A stretch of DNA of 64,000 nucleotides, from assembly GCF_020404745.1 (NCBI RefSeq), contig NZ_JAIZAP010000025.1:1-64000 (forward strand). The letters are read 5' to 3'. The position numbers and the translations under genes were made by a program. This stretch comes from Aquibacillus saliphilus (GTDB lineage Bacteria; Bacillota; Bacilli; Bacillales; Amphibacillaceae). The first letter of the stretch is position 1, and each line of letters opens with the position of its first letter. Below the pieces are notes generated by a model, which saw only the letters and a list, made by a program, of their open reading frames with translations, searched no databases and had not been told where the DNA came from. Below, piece by piece: positions 46,781-55,400 of the stretch.

Positions 46781-48115
46781 TTGAGACATAAATTAAAGAC
46801 ATCTTTTTTAATAATAACAGCATTAATCATCGCAATTTCGGTATTAATGGTGAATCCAGATAAAAAAAGTGCAGAAACTTTTGATGTAGAGGCAAAAGCT
46901 GCTATTTTAGTGGACGAAGAAACAGGAAAAGTACTGTATGCAAAAAATGTTGAAGAAATATTACCAATAGCAAGTATGACTAAAATGATGACAGAATATC
47001 TTGTGATGGAAGCAATTAATAAAGGTGAAATCAGCTGGGATACAACAACACAAATCAGTGATTATGCCTTTCAGGTTTCTGGAAATTCAAGTTCTTCAGG
47101 AATTGGTTTAATTCAAGATATAGATTATTCAGTTAAACAGTTATATGAAGCAATGGCTATCAATTCTGATAATGCTACCACAATTGCTCTAACTGAGTTA
47201 ATAGCTGGTTCAGAAAGTGAATTTGTAAAATTGATGAATCAAAAAGCTGATGAATTAGGGTTACCTGGTTATGAGTTTGTTAATTCAACTGGACTGAATA
47301 ACGCTGATTTAGGAAACAATTATCCTGAAGGTACAGACGCTGATGCGGATACGGTAATGTCAGCTAAATCAACAGCATTGTTAGCTTATCATCTTATAAA
47401 CGATTATCCAGAAGTACTTGAGTACTCGAGTAAGCTAACGTCTGAACTTAATGGCATAGAATATGAAAATTGGAATTGGATGTTACCATGGGAAAACAAT
47501 AACTATACGCAATTTTATGCTGAGGGTGTAGATGGTTTAAAAACTGGATATACACAAAATGCCGGAAATAGTTTTACTGGAACTGCTGAACGTGATGGAA
47601 GGCGACTTATTAGTGTTGTTATGAATACCGAAAGTAGAGCAGAAAGATTTCAACAAACAAAAAAATTATTAAATCATGGGTTTTCACAGTTCTCTAATAA
47701 TGAGATATATCCAGAAGGTTATCAAATAGAAGGAGAATCTATCATACCAGTTGCAAAGGGAAAAGAAGATCAGGTAGAAATTTCTTCAAACCAAGCAATA
47801 GTTGACACAGTTAAAAATGGCGATGAAGAAAACTACAGCGTGTCATATAATTTTGACGCTGAACTTCTAAATGAAGATGGAGAACTAACAGCACCAATAG
47901 AAAAAGGAACTAAAATTGGAACGATGGAAGTTGTTTATAATGGTGAGGGTAATTATGAATATATTAATGGAGTCGGAACCGTTCAAACTGCTGATATAGT
48001 AACCACTAGTAAAGTTGAGAAGGCAAACTGGTTTATGTTAATAATTGGTTCAATCGGTAACTTTTTTAGTAATATTTTCACAAGTATAACTGACACTGTG
48101 ACAGGTTGGTTTTAA
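46781..48115 (+). CDS. dacA: D-alanyl-D-alanine carboxypeptidase (PBP5-type)
   Basis: Low-molecular-weight penicillin-binding protein that trims the terminal D-Ala from wall peptides. Signal segment about 7-25; active-site motifs SMTK (65-68), SDN (129-131) and KTG (254-256); a beta-rich stalk; and a C-terminal amphipathic/hydrophobic anchor. It has 444 residues. The start is TTG with a GGGGGTAG site ahead. Its place before pdxST is the usual Bacillaceae order. Confidence 0.96.
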   Translation: MRHKLKTSFLIITALIIAISVLMVNPDKKSAETFDVEAKAAILVDEETGKVLYAKNVEEILPIASMTKMMTEYLVMEAINKGEISWDTTTQISDYAFQVSGNSSSSGIGLIQDIDYSVKQLYEAMAINSDNATTIALTELIAGSESEFVKLMNQKADELGLPGYEFVNSTGLNNADLGNNYPEGTDADADTVMSAKSTALLAYHLINDYPEVLEYSSKLTSELNGIEYENWNWMLPWENNNYTQFYAEGVDGLKTGYTQNAGNSFTGTAERDGRRLISVVMNTESRAERFQQTKKLLNHGFSQFSNNEIYPEGYQIEGESIIPVAKGKEDQVEISSNQAIVDTVKNGDEENYSVSYNFDAELLNEDGELTAPIEKGTKIGTMEVVYNGEGNYEYINGVGTVQTADIVTTSKVEKANWFMLIIGSIGNFFSNIFTSITDTVTGWF

Positions 48116-48294
48116 TAATATTTTAAATAGTTGGGATTTCTTTGAAAATTGCGATACAATATTGAATAATACTGTATGATGAAAGTTATAGATAGAGATA
48201 ACTTTTAAAAATGAATTGGTATGAGTAATTTCAACAATAGTTAGACGATGAGCTAGTGTTGAATTTTATGAATGCAAATATAGGAGGATACAAT

Positions 48295-49179
48295 ATGTCT
48301 AATTCAGGTACTGATCGAGTAAAACGGGGAATGGCTGAAATGCAAAAGGGCGGCGTTATTATGGACGTTGTTAATGCTGAACAAGCTAAGATTGCTGAGG
48401 AAGCTGGTGCTGTTGCTGTTATGGCACTAGAAAGAGTGCCATCAGATATTCGTGCAGCTGGTGGCGTTGCTAGAATGGCAGACCCAACAATTATAGAAGA
48501 AGTTATGAATGCTGTTTCTATTCCGGTAATGGCTAAAGCTCGTATTGGTCACATTGTAGAAGCTCGAGTATTAGAAGCAATGGGTGTTGATTACCTTGAT
48601 GAGAGTGAAGTTCTTACTCCAGCTGATGAGGTCTATCACCTAAATAAGCGTGACTATACAGTACCTTTTGTTTGTGGATGTCGTGACCTTGGAGAAGCAG
48701 CTCGCCGTATTGGTGAAGGTGCGTCTATGTTACGTACTAAAGGCGAGCCAGGTACTGGTAATATTGTTGAAGCAGTTCGTCATATGCGCGAAGTACAAGC
48801 TCAGGTTCGCAAGTTAATTGGAATGTCAGAAGATGAAATTATGACATTCGCTAAAAATCTTGGTGCACCGTATGAAGTTCTTCTTGATATCAAAAATCAA
48901 GGACGTTTACCAGTTGTTAACTTTGCAGCAGGTGGAATTGCAACTCCGTCCGATGCTGCATTAATGATGCAACTCGGAGCAGATGGTGTATTTGTAGGTT
49001 CTGGTATTTTTAAATCAGATAACCCAGAGAAATTTGCAAGAGCAGTTGTAGAAGCTACAACTCATTATCAAGACTATGAATTAATTGGAAGAATTTCCAA
49101 AGGTCTTGGTACGGCTATGAAAGGTATTGAAATAGGTACAATAGCTCCTGAACAACGCATGCAAGATCGTGGTTGGTAA
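48295..49179 (+). CDS. pdxS: Pyridoxal 5'-phosphate synthase subunit PdxS
   Basis: Synthase barrel that makes PLP from ribose 5-phosphate, glyceraldehyde 3-phosphate and ammonia. Both catalytic lysines are recognisable (MAKARIGH and RTKGEPGTG). ATG 48295 gives 294 residues, with AGGAGG 7 bases ahead; the in-frame ATG at 48256 has no good site. pdxT follows after 22 bases. Confidence 0.97.
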   Translation: MSNSGTDRVKRGMAEMQKGGVIMDVVNAEQAKIAEEAGAVAVMALERVPSDIRAAGGVARMADPTIIEEVMNAVSIPVMAKARIGHIVEARVLEAMGVDYLDESEVLTPADEVYHLNKRDYTVPFVCGCRDLGEAARRIGEGASMLRTKGEPGTGNIVEAVRHMREVQAQVRKLIGMSEDEIMTFAKNLGAPYEVLLDIKNQGRLPVVNFAAGGIATPSDAALMMQLGADGVFVGSGIFKSDNPEKFARAVVEATTHYQDYELIGRISKGLGTAMKGIEIGTIAPEQRMQDRGW

Positions 49180-49201
49180 TAGACAAAAGGAGATAGATTT
49201 T

Positions 49202-49783
49202 ATGATTAAAATTGGAGTATTAGGACTTCAAGGTGCTGTTCGTGAACACATTAAATCTGTGGAAGCATCAGGAGCTGAGGGACTAATAGTGAAGAGAAAA
49301 GAGCAGTTAGATGAAGTAGATGGTTTAATCTTACCAGGTGGTGAAAGTACAACAATGCGCCGCCTTATCGATAAATATGACTTCTTTGATGCTTTAGTCA
49401 ACTTTGGTAAACATAAACCTATTTTTGGAACGTGTGCGGGCTTGATTTTACTAGCAAAAGATGTGGTTGGGCAAGATAATGCACATTTACAACTAATGGA
49501 TATTAAGGTAGAACGTAATGCTTTTGGAAGGCAAAAAGAAAGCTTTGAAGTTGACCTAGATATTAAAGGTATTGCGGATGGATTTGAGGCTGTTTTTATT
49601 CGTGCACCATATGTTGTAGAAGTAGGAGAAAATGTAGAAGTGTTAGCTACTTTTAAAGACACTATTGTTGCTGCAAAACAAGGTCATTTTCTATGTAGTG
49701 CATTCCACCCTGAATTAACTGATGATCATCGTTTGACTGCATATTTTGTTAAAATGGTGGAGACTGCTAAACTTGCATCGTAA
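49202..49783 (+). CDS. pdxT: Pyridoxal 5'-phosphate synthase glutaminase subunit PdxT
   Basis: Class I glutaminase that supplies ammonia to PdxS. The nucleophile elbow is GTCAGL, the GGESTT oxyanion region is present, and the His/Glu pair is in the AFHPEL motif. ATG 49202 gives 193 residues with AGGAGA ahead; an upstream in-frame ATG at 49169 lies inside pdxS. Confidence 0.97.
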   Translation: MIKIGVLGLQGAVREHIKSVEASGAEGLIVKRKEQLDEVDGLILPGGESTTMRRLIDKYDFFDALVNFGKHKPIFGTCAGLILLAKDVVGQDNAHLQLMDIKVERNAFGRQKESFEVDLDIKGIADGFEAVFIRAPYVVEVGENVEVLATFKDTIVAAKQGHFLCSAFHPELTDDHRLTAYFVKMVETAKLAS

Positions 49784-49819
49784 CTCTTTTTTAGCTATTC
49801 TATATTTAAATATACAAAG

Positions 49820-50047
49820 TGTTGATAGGAAATAGTAACAGCATTTCTTTCTTAAGAGAACCGGTGGTTGGTGAGAATCGGTGTAAGAATTCTGTGAATC
49901 CACCCTGGAGCTGGTATGCTGATTTAAATAGCATACCCGGTTAAAACCGTTATCAATGTGAGCCGGAAGATTGATATCTTCAATAAGGGTGGTATCGCGG
50001 GAAAATTAAACTCTCGTCCCTACTAATATTAGGGATGGGAGTTTTTT
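49820..50047 (+). promoter_or_regulatory. T-box leader of serS
   Basis: Stem-I elements (GGTGAGAATC near 49870), specifier TCC (Ser) at 49899-49901 in the frame GAA-TCC-ACC, GGAGC element, T-box AAGGGTGGTATCGCGG at 49985-50000, and a terminator (AACTC...GAGTT with TCCCTA/TAGGGA, 50009-50043) into TTTTTT. It senses uncharged tRNA-Ser. Confidence 0.94.
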
Positions 50048-50055
50048 GATGTTTT

Positions 50056-50172
50056 GGAAATTATAGAATGGACTGCTGTGAATAATTAGTTTATAAGTTA
50101 GCCACGTCTGGCTCCTGCACCTATCCGGAAATAAGCGGTTTGCTTATTTCGAATGCACCTGCATTTTTGTTC
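50056..50172 (+). repeat. Nested-hairpin repeat, copy 3 (serS leader)
   Basis: Family member with GAATGGAC left flank, TAAGTTAGCCACGT block, GGAAATAAGC/GCTTATTTC stem (50126-50150) and TTTTTGTTCT right end. It lies between the T-box terminator and the serS ATG, so it is transcribed whenever the T-box reads through. Confidence 0.82.
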
Positions 50173-50207
50173 TAATTTTAAAATGAGTTGAAAGGGAGGA
50201 AACTACT

Positions 50208-51482
50208 ATGCTAGACATGAAATATTTACGTACGAATTTTGATGAAGTAAAAGAAAAATTGCAGTACCGAGGTGAGGACTTATCAGATTTAGATAAGTTT
50301 GGTGATTTAGATAATAAACGTCGTGAATTAATAGCAGAAACCGAAGTGTTAAAGGCAAATAGAAATGAAGTATCTAAACAAATATCTGTACTTAAAAAAG
50401 AGAAAAAAGATGCTGAGACAATGATTTTAGAAATGCGTCAAGTTGGTGAAAAAATAAAGACGATTGATACCGAGTTAAGACAGGTAGAGGAACAATTAGA
50501 AACTTTACTTTTGTCTATTCCTAATATCCCACACGAGAGCTCTCCAATTGGAGAAAGTGAAGACGACAACATTGAGGTTAGACAATGGGGTGATGTTCCA
50601 GCCTTTATATTCGATACAAAACCACATTGGGATATAGCAACTGATTTAGATATATTAGATTTTGAGCGTGCTGCGAAAGTAACAGGAAGTCGTTTTGTAT
50701 TTTATAAAGGGCTTGGAGCTAGACTTGAAAGAGCATTAATGAATTTCATGATGGATCTTCACTCCGATCATCATGGCTATCAAGAAATGCTTCCTCCTTA
50801 TATGGTTAATCGTAAAAGTATGACGGGCACAGGTCAACTACCTAAATTTGAAGAGGATGCATTTAAAATACAAGACTGGGATTATTTCTTAGTTCCAACA
50901 GCTGAAGTACCTGTTACTAATTACCATCGTGATGATATACTAAGTCTCGGTGACTTACCTAAGAAATATGTTGCATTTAGCGCTTCTTTCCGCTCAGAGG
51001 CGGGATCCGCAGGAAGAGATACACGTGGATTAATACGACAACATCAATTTAACAAAGTTGAATTAGTGCAATTTGTTAAACCTGAAGACTCATATCAAGC
51101 TCTAGAAGAATTAACAGCTAATGCTGAAAAAGTTTTACAATTATTAAAATTACCTTATCGAGTTATGAGCATGTGTACAGGAGATTTAGGTTTTACAGCT
51201 GCAAAGAAATATGATATAGAAGTATGGATTCCAAGTAATGATACCTACCGAGAAATTTCTTCTTGTTCAAACTTTGAATCTTTCCAAGCACGCCGAGCTG
51301 GTATCCGTTTTAGAAGAGAAGAAAAAGGCAAGCCTGAATTTGTCCACACTTTAAATGGTTCTGGATTAGCTATAGGTCGAACTGTTGCGGCTATCCTAGA
51401 AAATTACCAACAAGAAGATGGCTCTGTCATGGTTCCTGAAGCGCTACGTCCTTATATGGGTGGAAAAGAACTGATTAAGTAA
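50208..51482 (+). CDS. serS: Seryl-tRNA synthetase
   Basis: Class II synthetase that charges tRNA-Ser. The N-terminal antiparallel coiled coil (about 30-100) grips the long variable arm; motif 2 is [20 protein letters not shown], and motif 3 contains [15 protein letters not shown]. It has 424 residues. GGGAGG precedes the ATG. A T-box with a Ser codon controls it, and a tRNA-Ser gene lies just downstream. Confidence 0.98.
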   Translation: MLDMKYLRTNFDEVKEKLQYRGEDLSDLDKFGDLDNKRRELIAETEVLKANRNEVSKQISVLKKEKKDAETMILEMRQVGEKIKTIDTELRQVEEQLETLLLSIPNIPHESSPIGESEDDNIEVRQWGDVPAFIFDTKPHWDIATDLDILDFERAAKVTGSRFVFYKGLGARLERALMNFMMDLHSDHHGYQEMLPPYMVNRKSMTGTGQLPKFEEDAFKIQDWDYFLVPTAEVPVTNYHRDDILSLGDLPKKYVAFSASFRSEAGSAGRDTRGLIRQHQFNKVELVQFVKPEDSYQALEELTANAEKVLQLLKLPYRVMSMCTGDLGFTAAKKYDIEVWIPSNDTYREISSCSNFESFQARRAGIRFRREEKGKPEFVHTLNGSGLAIGRTVAAILENYQQEDGSVMVPEALRPYMGGKELIK

Positions 51483-51520
51483 TTTAGTACGAATCAACTT
51501 TCGTTTTTTAAATGGTTACC

Positions 51521-51554
51521 TACCCTCTTCTATTAAATTTAGTAGAAGAGGGTA
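51521..51554. other. Hairpin after serS
   Basis: Perfect 12-bp stem (51521-51532, 51543-51554) followed on the plus strand by a run of A rather than T. It may slow or process the serS transcript but does not look like a classical terminator. Confidence 0.45.
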
Positions 51555-51574
51555 AAAAAAAATACATAAAAATG

Positions 51575-51603
51575 TTGACAGTAACTATTAAAAGTAGTAT
51601 AGT
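51575..51603 (+). promoter_or_regulatory. tRNA-Ser promoter
   Basis: TTGACA (51575-51580), 17-base spacer, TATAGT (51598-51603), about 19 bases before the tRNA. Confidence 0.85.
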
Positions 51604-51621
51604 TAGTATTGTCGTCAGCAG

Positions 51622-51714
51622 GGAGGAGTACCCAAGTTTGGCTGAAGGGATCGGTCTTGAAAACCGACAGGGGCTTCATCGCCCGCGGGGGTTCGAATCC
51701 CTCCTCCTCCTCCA
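51622..51714 (+). tRNA. tRNA-Ser (anticodon TGA)
   Basis: Complete class II tRNA of 93 bases including CCA. Acceptor GGAGGAG pairs with CTCCTCC, the anticodon loop is CTTGAAA (TGA, reads UCA), a long variable arm is present, and the T-loop is TTCGAAT. Oddity: base 73, the discriminator before CCA, is T, where bacterial tRNA-Ser normally has G. Confidence 0.95.
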
Positions 51715-51754
51715 TATTACCTATACGCATATAAGAAAATTGGAGATTATATAT

Positions 51755-51784
51755 AAAAAATCGCTACGAAATTAGCGATTTTTT
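51755..51784 (+). terminator. tRNA-Ser terminator
   Basis: 12-bp stem (51755-51766 with 51773-51784) ending in a long T-run. Confidence 0.93.
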
Positions 51785-51859
51785 TGTGTTTAAAAGTGTA
51801 AATTGCAAATTATCGTAATTTAGTTTGATTATAAATAATCTGAATTATGAAAAAATAAC

Positions 51860-51888
51860 TTGACATATGTATAAAATCAATTCATAAT
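51860..51888 (+). promoter_or_regulatory. proC promoter
   Basis: TTGACA (51860-51865), 17-base spacer, CATAAT (51883-51888), upstream of the T-box leader. Confidence 0.82.
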
Positions 51889-51899
51889 ACGAAGAAATA

Positions 51900-52155
51900 A
51901 ACAAAGATAAAAAAGCAATGAACAGGCCAAGTAAATAATAGCGAATGAAAGAGAATGGAATTCACTGGCTGAAAGATTCCTACATTTAGACATTATTGAA
52001 ACCTACCTGGGAGCTGTTAAGTGAAACTTGACCGTCTGCTGTGCGTTAATCGGTAACAAAGTGGATATCTTAAAATTAAGATATCAAACCAAGGTGGTAC
52101 CGCGGATTCCCAACCCTATTTCGTCCTTTTAAGTAAGGGCGGAGTAGGGTTTTTA
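51900..52155 (+). promoter_or_regulatory. T-box leader of proC
   Basis: AGAGA-type stem-I region near 51950, specifier CCT (Pro) at 52002-52004 in GAA-A-CCT-ACC, GGGAGC element, T-box AAGGTGGTACCGCGG at 52091-52105, and terminator with AACCCTA/TAGGGTT arms (52112-52118, 52145-52151) and T tail. It couples proC to tRNA-Pro charging. Confidence 0.94.
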
Positions 52156-52178
52156 AATTTATTTAATGGAGGGATTAA

Positions 52179-53006
52179 ATGTTCCAGAAAATTGCTTTTG
52201 TTGGTGCAGGATCGATAGCTGAGGCTATGATTTCTGGAATTACGTCAAAGGGATTTTTAAGTCCAGAACAAATCGGTGTAACAAACAAATCAAGTAAAGA
52301 AAGACTAGACTATTTAAAAACGAAATACAATATTAATTGTTCTAGTAATAAAAAAGAAATTATAACCGGTTCAGATATAATTATACTAACAATGAAACCG
52401 GCTGATATTTCTCAAGCAATTAAAGATATCAAACCTTACCTAGAGAAAAGTCAGTTAATCATTACTGTTTTAGCTGGTGTATCGACAGATTATATCGCAG
52501 AAGCAGCTGAAATGGAGATTTCCGTTATTAGAGCAATGCCTAATACTTCTGCAACAATCGGTTATTCTGCAACAGCGATTGCAACTGGAAAATATGCAGA
52601 CGAGAACCATTTGCGAATGGTTGTATCATTGTTTAATACAATTGGAACAACAACAGTAGTTGATGAGAAAGACATGCATACCATTACCGCTTTATCAGGA
52701 AGTGGACCTGCATATTTTTACTATACGGTCGAGTCGATGGAAGCTGCTGCGCTTGAGGCTGGGTTAGAAGAAACTGTAGCTAAAGAACTGATCCTTCAAA
52801 CACTGATAGGTGCTGCAGAAATGCTTAAGGCATCTAAAGACCATCCATCATTATTACGAAAAAAAATAACTAGTCCCGGAGGAACTACCCAAGCAGGGGT
52901 CGAAGTATTAGAGCAATTTCACTACCAAGAAGCGCTTATCGCATGTATTAAACGAGCTTCAGAAAGGTCTGAAGAACTAGGAACTGCTTTTCAAGTGAAA
53001 CAGTAG
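52179..53006 (+). CDS. proC: Pyrroline-5-carboxylate reductase
   Basis: NADPH-dependent last step of proline synthesis. The Rossmann motif is FVGAGSIAEAMISG (about 7-20), and the C-terminal helical domain bears the family signature around ALSGSGPAYFYYTVESM and SPGGTTQAGV. It has 275 residues. GGAGGG precedes the ATG. Proline T-box control fits the product. In a probably salt-tolerant relative, proline may also serve as an osmolyte, which is inference. Confidence 0.96.
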   Translation: MFQKIAFVGAGSIAEAMISGITSKGFLSPEQIGVTNKSSKERLDYLKTKYNINCSSNKKEIITGSDIIILTMKPADISQAIKDIKPYLEKSQLIITVLAGVSTDYIAEAAEMEISVIRAMPNTSATIGYSATAIATGKYADENHLRMVVSLFNTIGTTTVVDEKDMHTITALSGSGPAYFYYTVESMEAAALEAGLEETVAKELILQTLIGAAEMLKASKDHPSLLRKKITSPGGTTQAGVEVLEQFHYQEALIACIKRASERSEELGTAFQVKQ

Positions 53007-53031
53007 CATTACCCTGAACAAAGTAGGATTT

Positions 53032-53082
53032 TAACGAATAAAAATGGATTACAACTCAGTTGTAATCCATTTTTATTCGTTA
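53032..53082. terminator. Bidirectional terminator, proC / dck
   Basis: A 24-bp perfect stem (53032-53055 with 53059-53082) with a 3-base loop. The right arm contains the TAA stop of dck. Confidence 0.93.
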
Positions 53083-53760
53083 TGTTAATTGTCTAGACTT
53101 CCACTTTCTTGATTGTTGTATAAAGTGGCCGATTTTTTCTAGTACTGGTTCTATTGAGGTTTCATCATTTAAAAGGTCGTAATCAGCAATATTTATCCGA
53201 AGAATTGGACATGAATTAAAATTATCAATCCAATCTTCGTAGCGATTATACATTTCGTTCCAATAGCTAACTGGAGTTTGTTGCTCCATAGGTCGCCCTC
53301 GTTCTTTTATTCGTCCAACAACATCATCAAAAGAACCTTCTAAATAGATGAGTAAATCAGGATGTGGGAAGTAGGGAGTCATCACCATTGCGTCGAAAAG
53401 TCCACGATAAGTTTCATAGTCCACTTCAGACATTGTACCCTTTTCATAATGCATCTTAGCAAAGATACCTGTATCCTCATAAATAGATCTGTCTTGTATG
53501 AACCCACCACCGTACTCAAACATACGCTTTTGCTCTTTAAAGCGTTCAGCAAGAAAGTAGATTTGTAAGTGAAAACTCCAACGCTCAAAATTTGCATAAA
53601 ATTTATCTAAGTAAGGATTAGTATCTACTTTTTCTAATGAAGTTCGAAAGTTCAAGGAGTTTGCTAATGCGTTAGTCATTGTAGATTTTCCAACACCAAC
53701 AGTACCTGCAATCGTAATAACACTATCGTGAGGGATATTATAGCGTTCTCTTAAATTCAT
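53080..53760 (-). CDS. dck: Deoxyadenosine/deoxycytidine kinase
   Basis: Salvage kinase that phosphorylates deoxyadenosine and deoxycytidine (YaaG type). The P-loop is GTVGVGKST, the DRS motif QDRSIYED marks the nucleoside site, and the arginine-rich LID is RIKERGRPME. It has 226 residues. Its ATG overlaps the dgk stop as ATGA-type overlap of 4 bases, so the two are coupled. Head-on to replication. Confidence 0.94.
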   Translation of the reverse strand: MNLRERYNIPHDSVITIAGTVGVGKSTMTNALANSLNFRTSLEKVDTNPYLDKFYANFERWSFHLQIYFLAERFKEQKRMFEYGGGFIQDRSIYEDTGIFAKMHYEKGTMSEVDYETYRGLFDAMVMTPYFPHPDLLIYLEGSFDDVVGRIKERGRPMEQQTPVSYWNEMYNRYEDWIDNFNSCPILRINIADYDLLNDETSIEPVLEKIGHFIQQSRKWKSRQLT

Positions 53761-54398
53761 AGGATAACTTCCCCTTTATTTATATACTCTTTAACTTGAT
53801 CAATAATCCATTCTAAATCCCGCTGATGTTTGACGAAATCTATTTTATCACCATTAATCCTTATAACAGGAATGTCAGGGTTCATTTTTTCAAATTCATC
53901 CATAAATACTTGATAGTCCTGTGACAACTGTTCTAAGTAGGCGGGTTGGATATTTCTCTCAACTTCCCGGCCACGAAGGTGGATTCGATTCAATAGCGTT
54001 TCTAAGCTTGCATCTATATAAATCATCATATTTGGTTTAGGCATATCATCGGTTAATATGTGATAGATTTGGGCATATTTATTAAATTGTTGCTCAGGTA
54101 ATGTTCGTTTTGCAAAAATCATATTTTTTGATATATGATAATCAGCGATAACAGAATTTCCATATTTAAGAAATTTCTTTTCAATGTCCTCTAACTGTTT
54201 GTATCTATTGCATAGAAAGAACATTTCAGTTTGGAAACTCCACTCATCTATGTCATCATAGAACTTTCCTAAAAAAGGATTTTCCTCCACAATCTCTCTA
54301 AGTAAATGTAAATTTAAATAGGAGGCTAGCTTCTTAGACAATGATGTTTTCCCTACACCAATAGGTCCTTCAACAGCAATAAAAGGCAACTGTTTCAT
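53757..54398 (-). CDS. dgk: Deoxyguanosine kinase
   Basis: Salvage kinase for deoxyguanosine (YaaF type), 213 residues. P-loop GPIGVGKTS, the ADYHISKN motif in the place of DRS, and LID RIHLRGREVE. Similarity to B. subtilis Dgk is clear in NPFLGKFYDDIDEWSFQTEM-type text. First gene of the dgk-dck pair. A GGAGG site is present before the ATG. Confidence 0.94.
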   Translation of the reverse strand: MKQLPFIAVEGPIGVGKTSLSKKLASYLNLHLLREIVEENPFLGKFYDDIDEWSFQTEMFFLCNRYKQLEDIEKKFLKYGNSVIADYHISKNMIFAKRTLPEQQFNKYAQIYHILTDDMPKPNMMIYIDASLETLLNRIHLRGREVERNIQPAYLEQLSQDYQVFMDEFEKMNPDIPVIRINGDKIDFVKHQRDLEWIIDQVKEYINKGEVIL

Positions 54399-54571
54399 TA
54401 CTCATCCTCCAATCAATGATAAAATTCGATATATTATGACAGACAAATTATATTTTACCATAGAAGAACATCAATCGGACAGTAGCAATAAAATTTACCA
54501 CATTTATATCATGGACTAAATTTCCTTAAAGTATGAAATTGTAGGTCGCGTGTTAATTCAATGTTCCATTT

Positions 54572-54597
54572 GTTTAACACGAACCGAAATTGGGAAA
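54572..54597 (+). promoter_or_regulatory. Candidate sigma-B promoter
   Basis: GTTTAA (54572-54577), 14-base spacer, GGGAAA (54592-54597), a full match to GTTTAA-N12-15-GGGWAW. It ends 35 bases before the ATG of the next gene. Confidence 0.65.
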
Positions 54598-54632
54598 AGT
54601 ACTACAACAGATAATGAGAGGATGAGGAGCAC

Positions 54633-54968
54633 ATGGGAAAAGTAATTCGCAGTTACTTTAAAAGTGAAAATGATGCAGAATCTACTCATGCAATGTTGAA
54701 GAAACTAGCTGTTAATAACGTAATTATTGATGAAATTCCTGAACAGTCTAGTACGACTATACTTGTTCCACTAGCAAATACCAATAGTGGTACTTCAGCT
54801 ATCCCTACGTTAATTAAACCTATTGATATCGAAAAATATTATGGTGAGAGTGAAGTGGCAGCACGTAAGCATCTACTAGAATTTAAAGTGACAGATCAAG
54901 ATTATCAACAGGCTTTGGCAATTCTAATGGACAATGATGGTTTTGTAGACCCATCACAATTTGAGTGA
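54633..54968 (+). CDS. Small protein, probable general stress gene
   Basis: An unrecognised protein of 111 residues with no membrane segment. The start GKVIRSYFKSENDAESTHAMLKKL resembles, in style only, the N-terminus of YflT-like stress proteins, in which a short strand is followed by a residue-pairing helix. A repeat of this pattern (YQQALAILMD) appears near the C-terminus. It has its own sigma-B-like promoter and terminator. AGGAG precedes the ATG closely. No function is assigned. Confidence 0.75.
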   Translation: MGKVIRSYFKSENDAESTHAMLKKLAVNNVIIDEIPEQSSTTILVPLANTNSGTSAIPTLIKPIDIEKYYGESEVAARKHLLEFKVTDQDYQQALAILMDNDGFVDPSQFE

Positions 54969-54983
54969 AATAATAAATAGAGT

Positions 54984-55013
54984 AAGGCACTTACTAACTC
55001 CGTAAGTGCCTTT
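54984..55013 (+). terminator. Terminator of the stress gene
   Basis: 11-bp stem AAGGCACTTAC/GTAAGTGCCTT (54984-54994, 55002-55012), 15 bases past the stop. Confidence 0.88.
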
Positions 55014-55046
55014 ACTAATCGGTATAGAGATATATAAGTAATAGGC

Positions 55047-55075
55047 TTTAAAAATTTAAGTTTGTCCTGTATAAT
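55047..55075 (+). promoter_or_regulatory. tRNA-Arg promoter
   Basis: TATAAT at 55070-55075 with a weak -35 TTTAAA at 55047-55052 (17-base spacer), 31 bases before the tRNA. Confidence 0.6.
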
Positions 55076-55106
55076 GATTAAGCGTCACAAAAATATAATT
55101 TTGTAT

Positions 55107-55179
55107 GGCCCCATAGCTCAGGGGATAGAGCGTTAGTTTCCTAAACTATGCGTCGCAGGTTCGAATCCTGCTGGGGCCA
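55107..55179 (+). tRNA. tRNA-Arg (anticodon CCT)
   Basis: Cloverleaf with acceptor GGCCCCA/TGGGGCC, anticodon loop TTCCTAA (CCT, reads AGG), T-loop TTCGAAT and discriminator A. CCA is not encoded (TCA follows), so the end is added by nucleotidyltransferase. The anticodon stem has one T-T mismatch at its outer end. Confidence 0.95.
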
Positions 55180-55184
55180 TCACT

Positions 55185-55220
55185 AAAGAGAGAGACAGCA
55201 AGTGCTGTCTCTCTCTTTTT
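55185..55220 (+). terminator. tRNA-Arg terminator
   Basis: Perfect 15-bp stem (55185-55199, 55204-55218) followed by TTTTT. It also lies 16 bases beyond the end of the convergent ger operon and may act on it weakly. Confidence 0.92.
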
Positions 55221-55235
55221 ACTATGAACCAAAAT

Positions 55236-55400
55236 TTATCTATAAACAAAGATTATAATAGGAGAGGCAAGAGATAGTAAAATCATCATAACATAAGCAA
55301 ATGCAGCGAGCTTATTATCATTCTTAAAATAAGCCCTTGCATAGGAAAGGCAATAAATACCTGAATAAATAGAAATGGCTGATAGTAGCAATAAGCCCAC
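55236..55400 (-). CDS. Small two-helix membrane protein of the ger operon (D-subunit-like)
   Basis: A 54-residue frame found by translating the minus strand from the GTG at 55400, which overlaps the TAG of the C-subunit gene. GAGGTGA lies 8 bases ahead, inside the end of that gene, so translation is coupled. The product has two hydrophobic helices (about 2-18 and 33-53) joined by a short charged loop (RAYFKNDNK). Small two-helix D subunits are known in some Bacillus germinant-receptor operons, and this is the best interpretation; sequence similarity could not be tested. Confidence 0.75.
   Translation of the reverse strand: MGLLLLSAISIYSGIYCLSYARAYFKNDNKLAAFAYVMMILLSLASPIIIFVYR

Noticed and set aside
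51512-51775. An 87-codon plus-strand frame and a minus-strand frame over the tRNA-Ser gene.
   Set aside because: Both run through the tRNA and its promoter and encode nothing recognisable.
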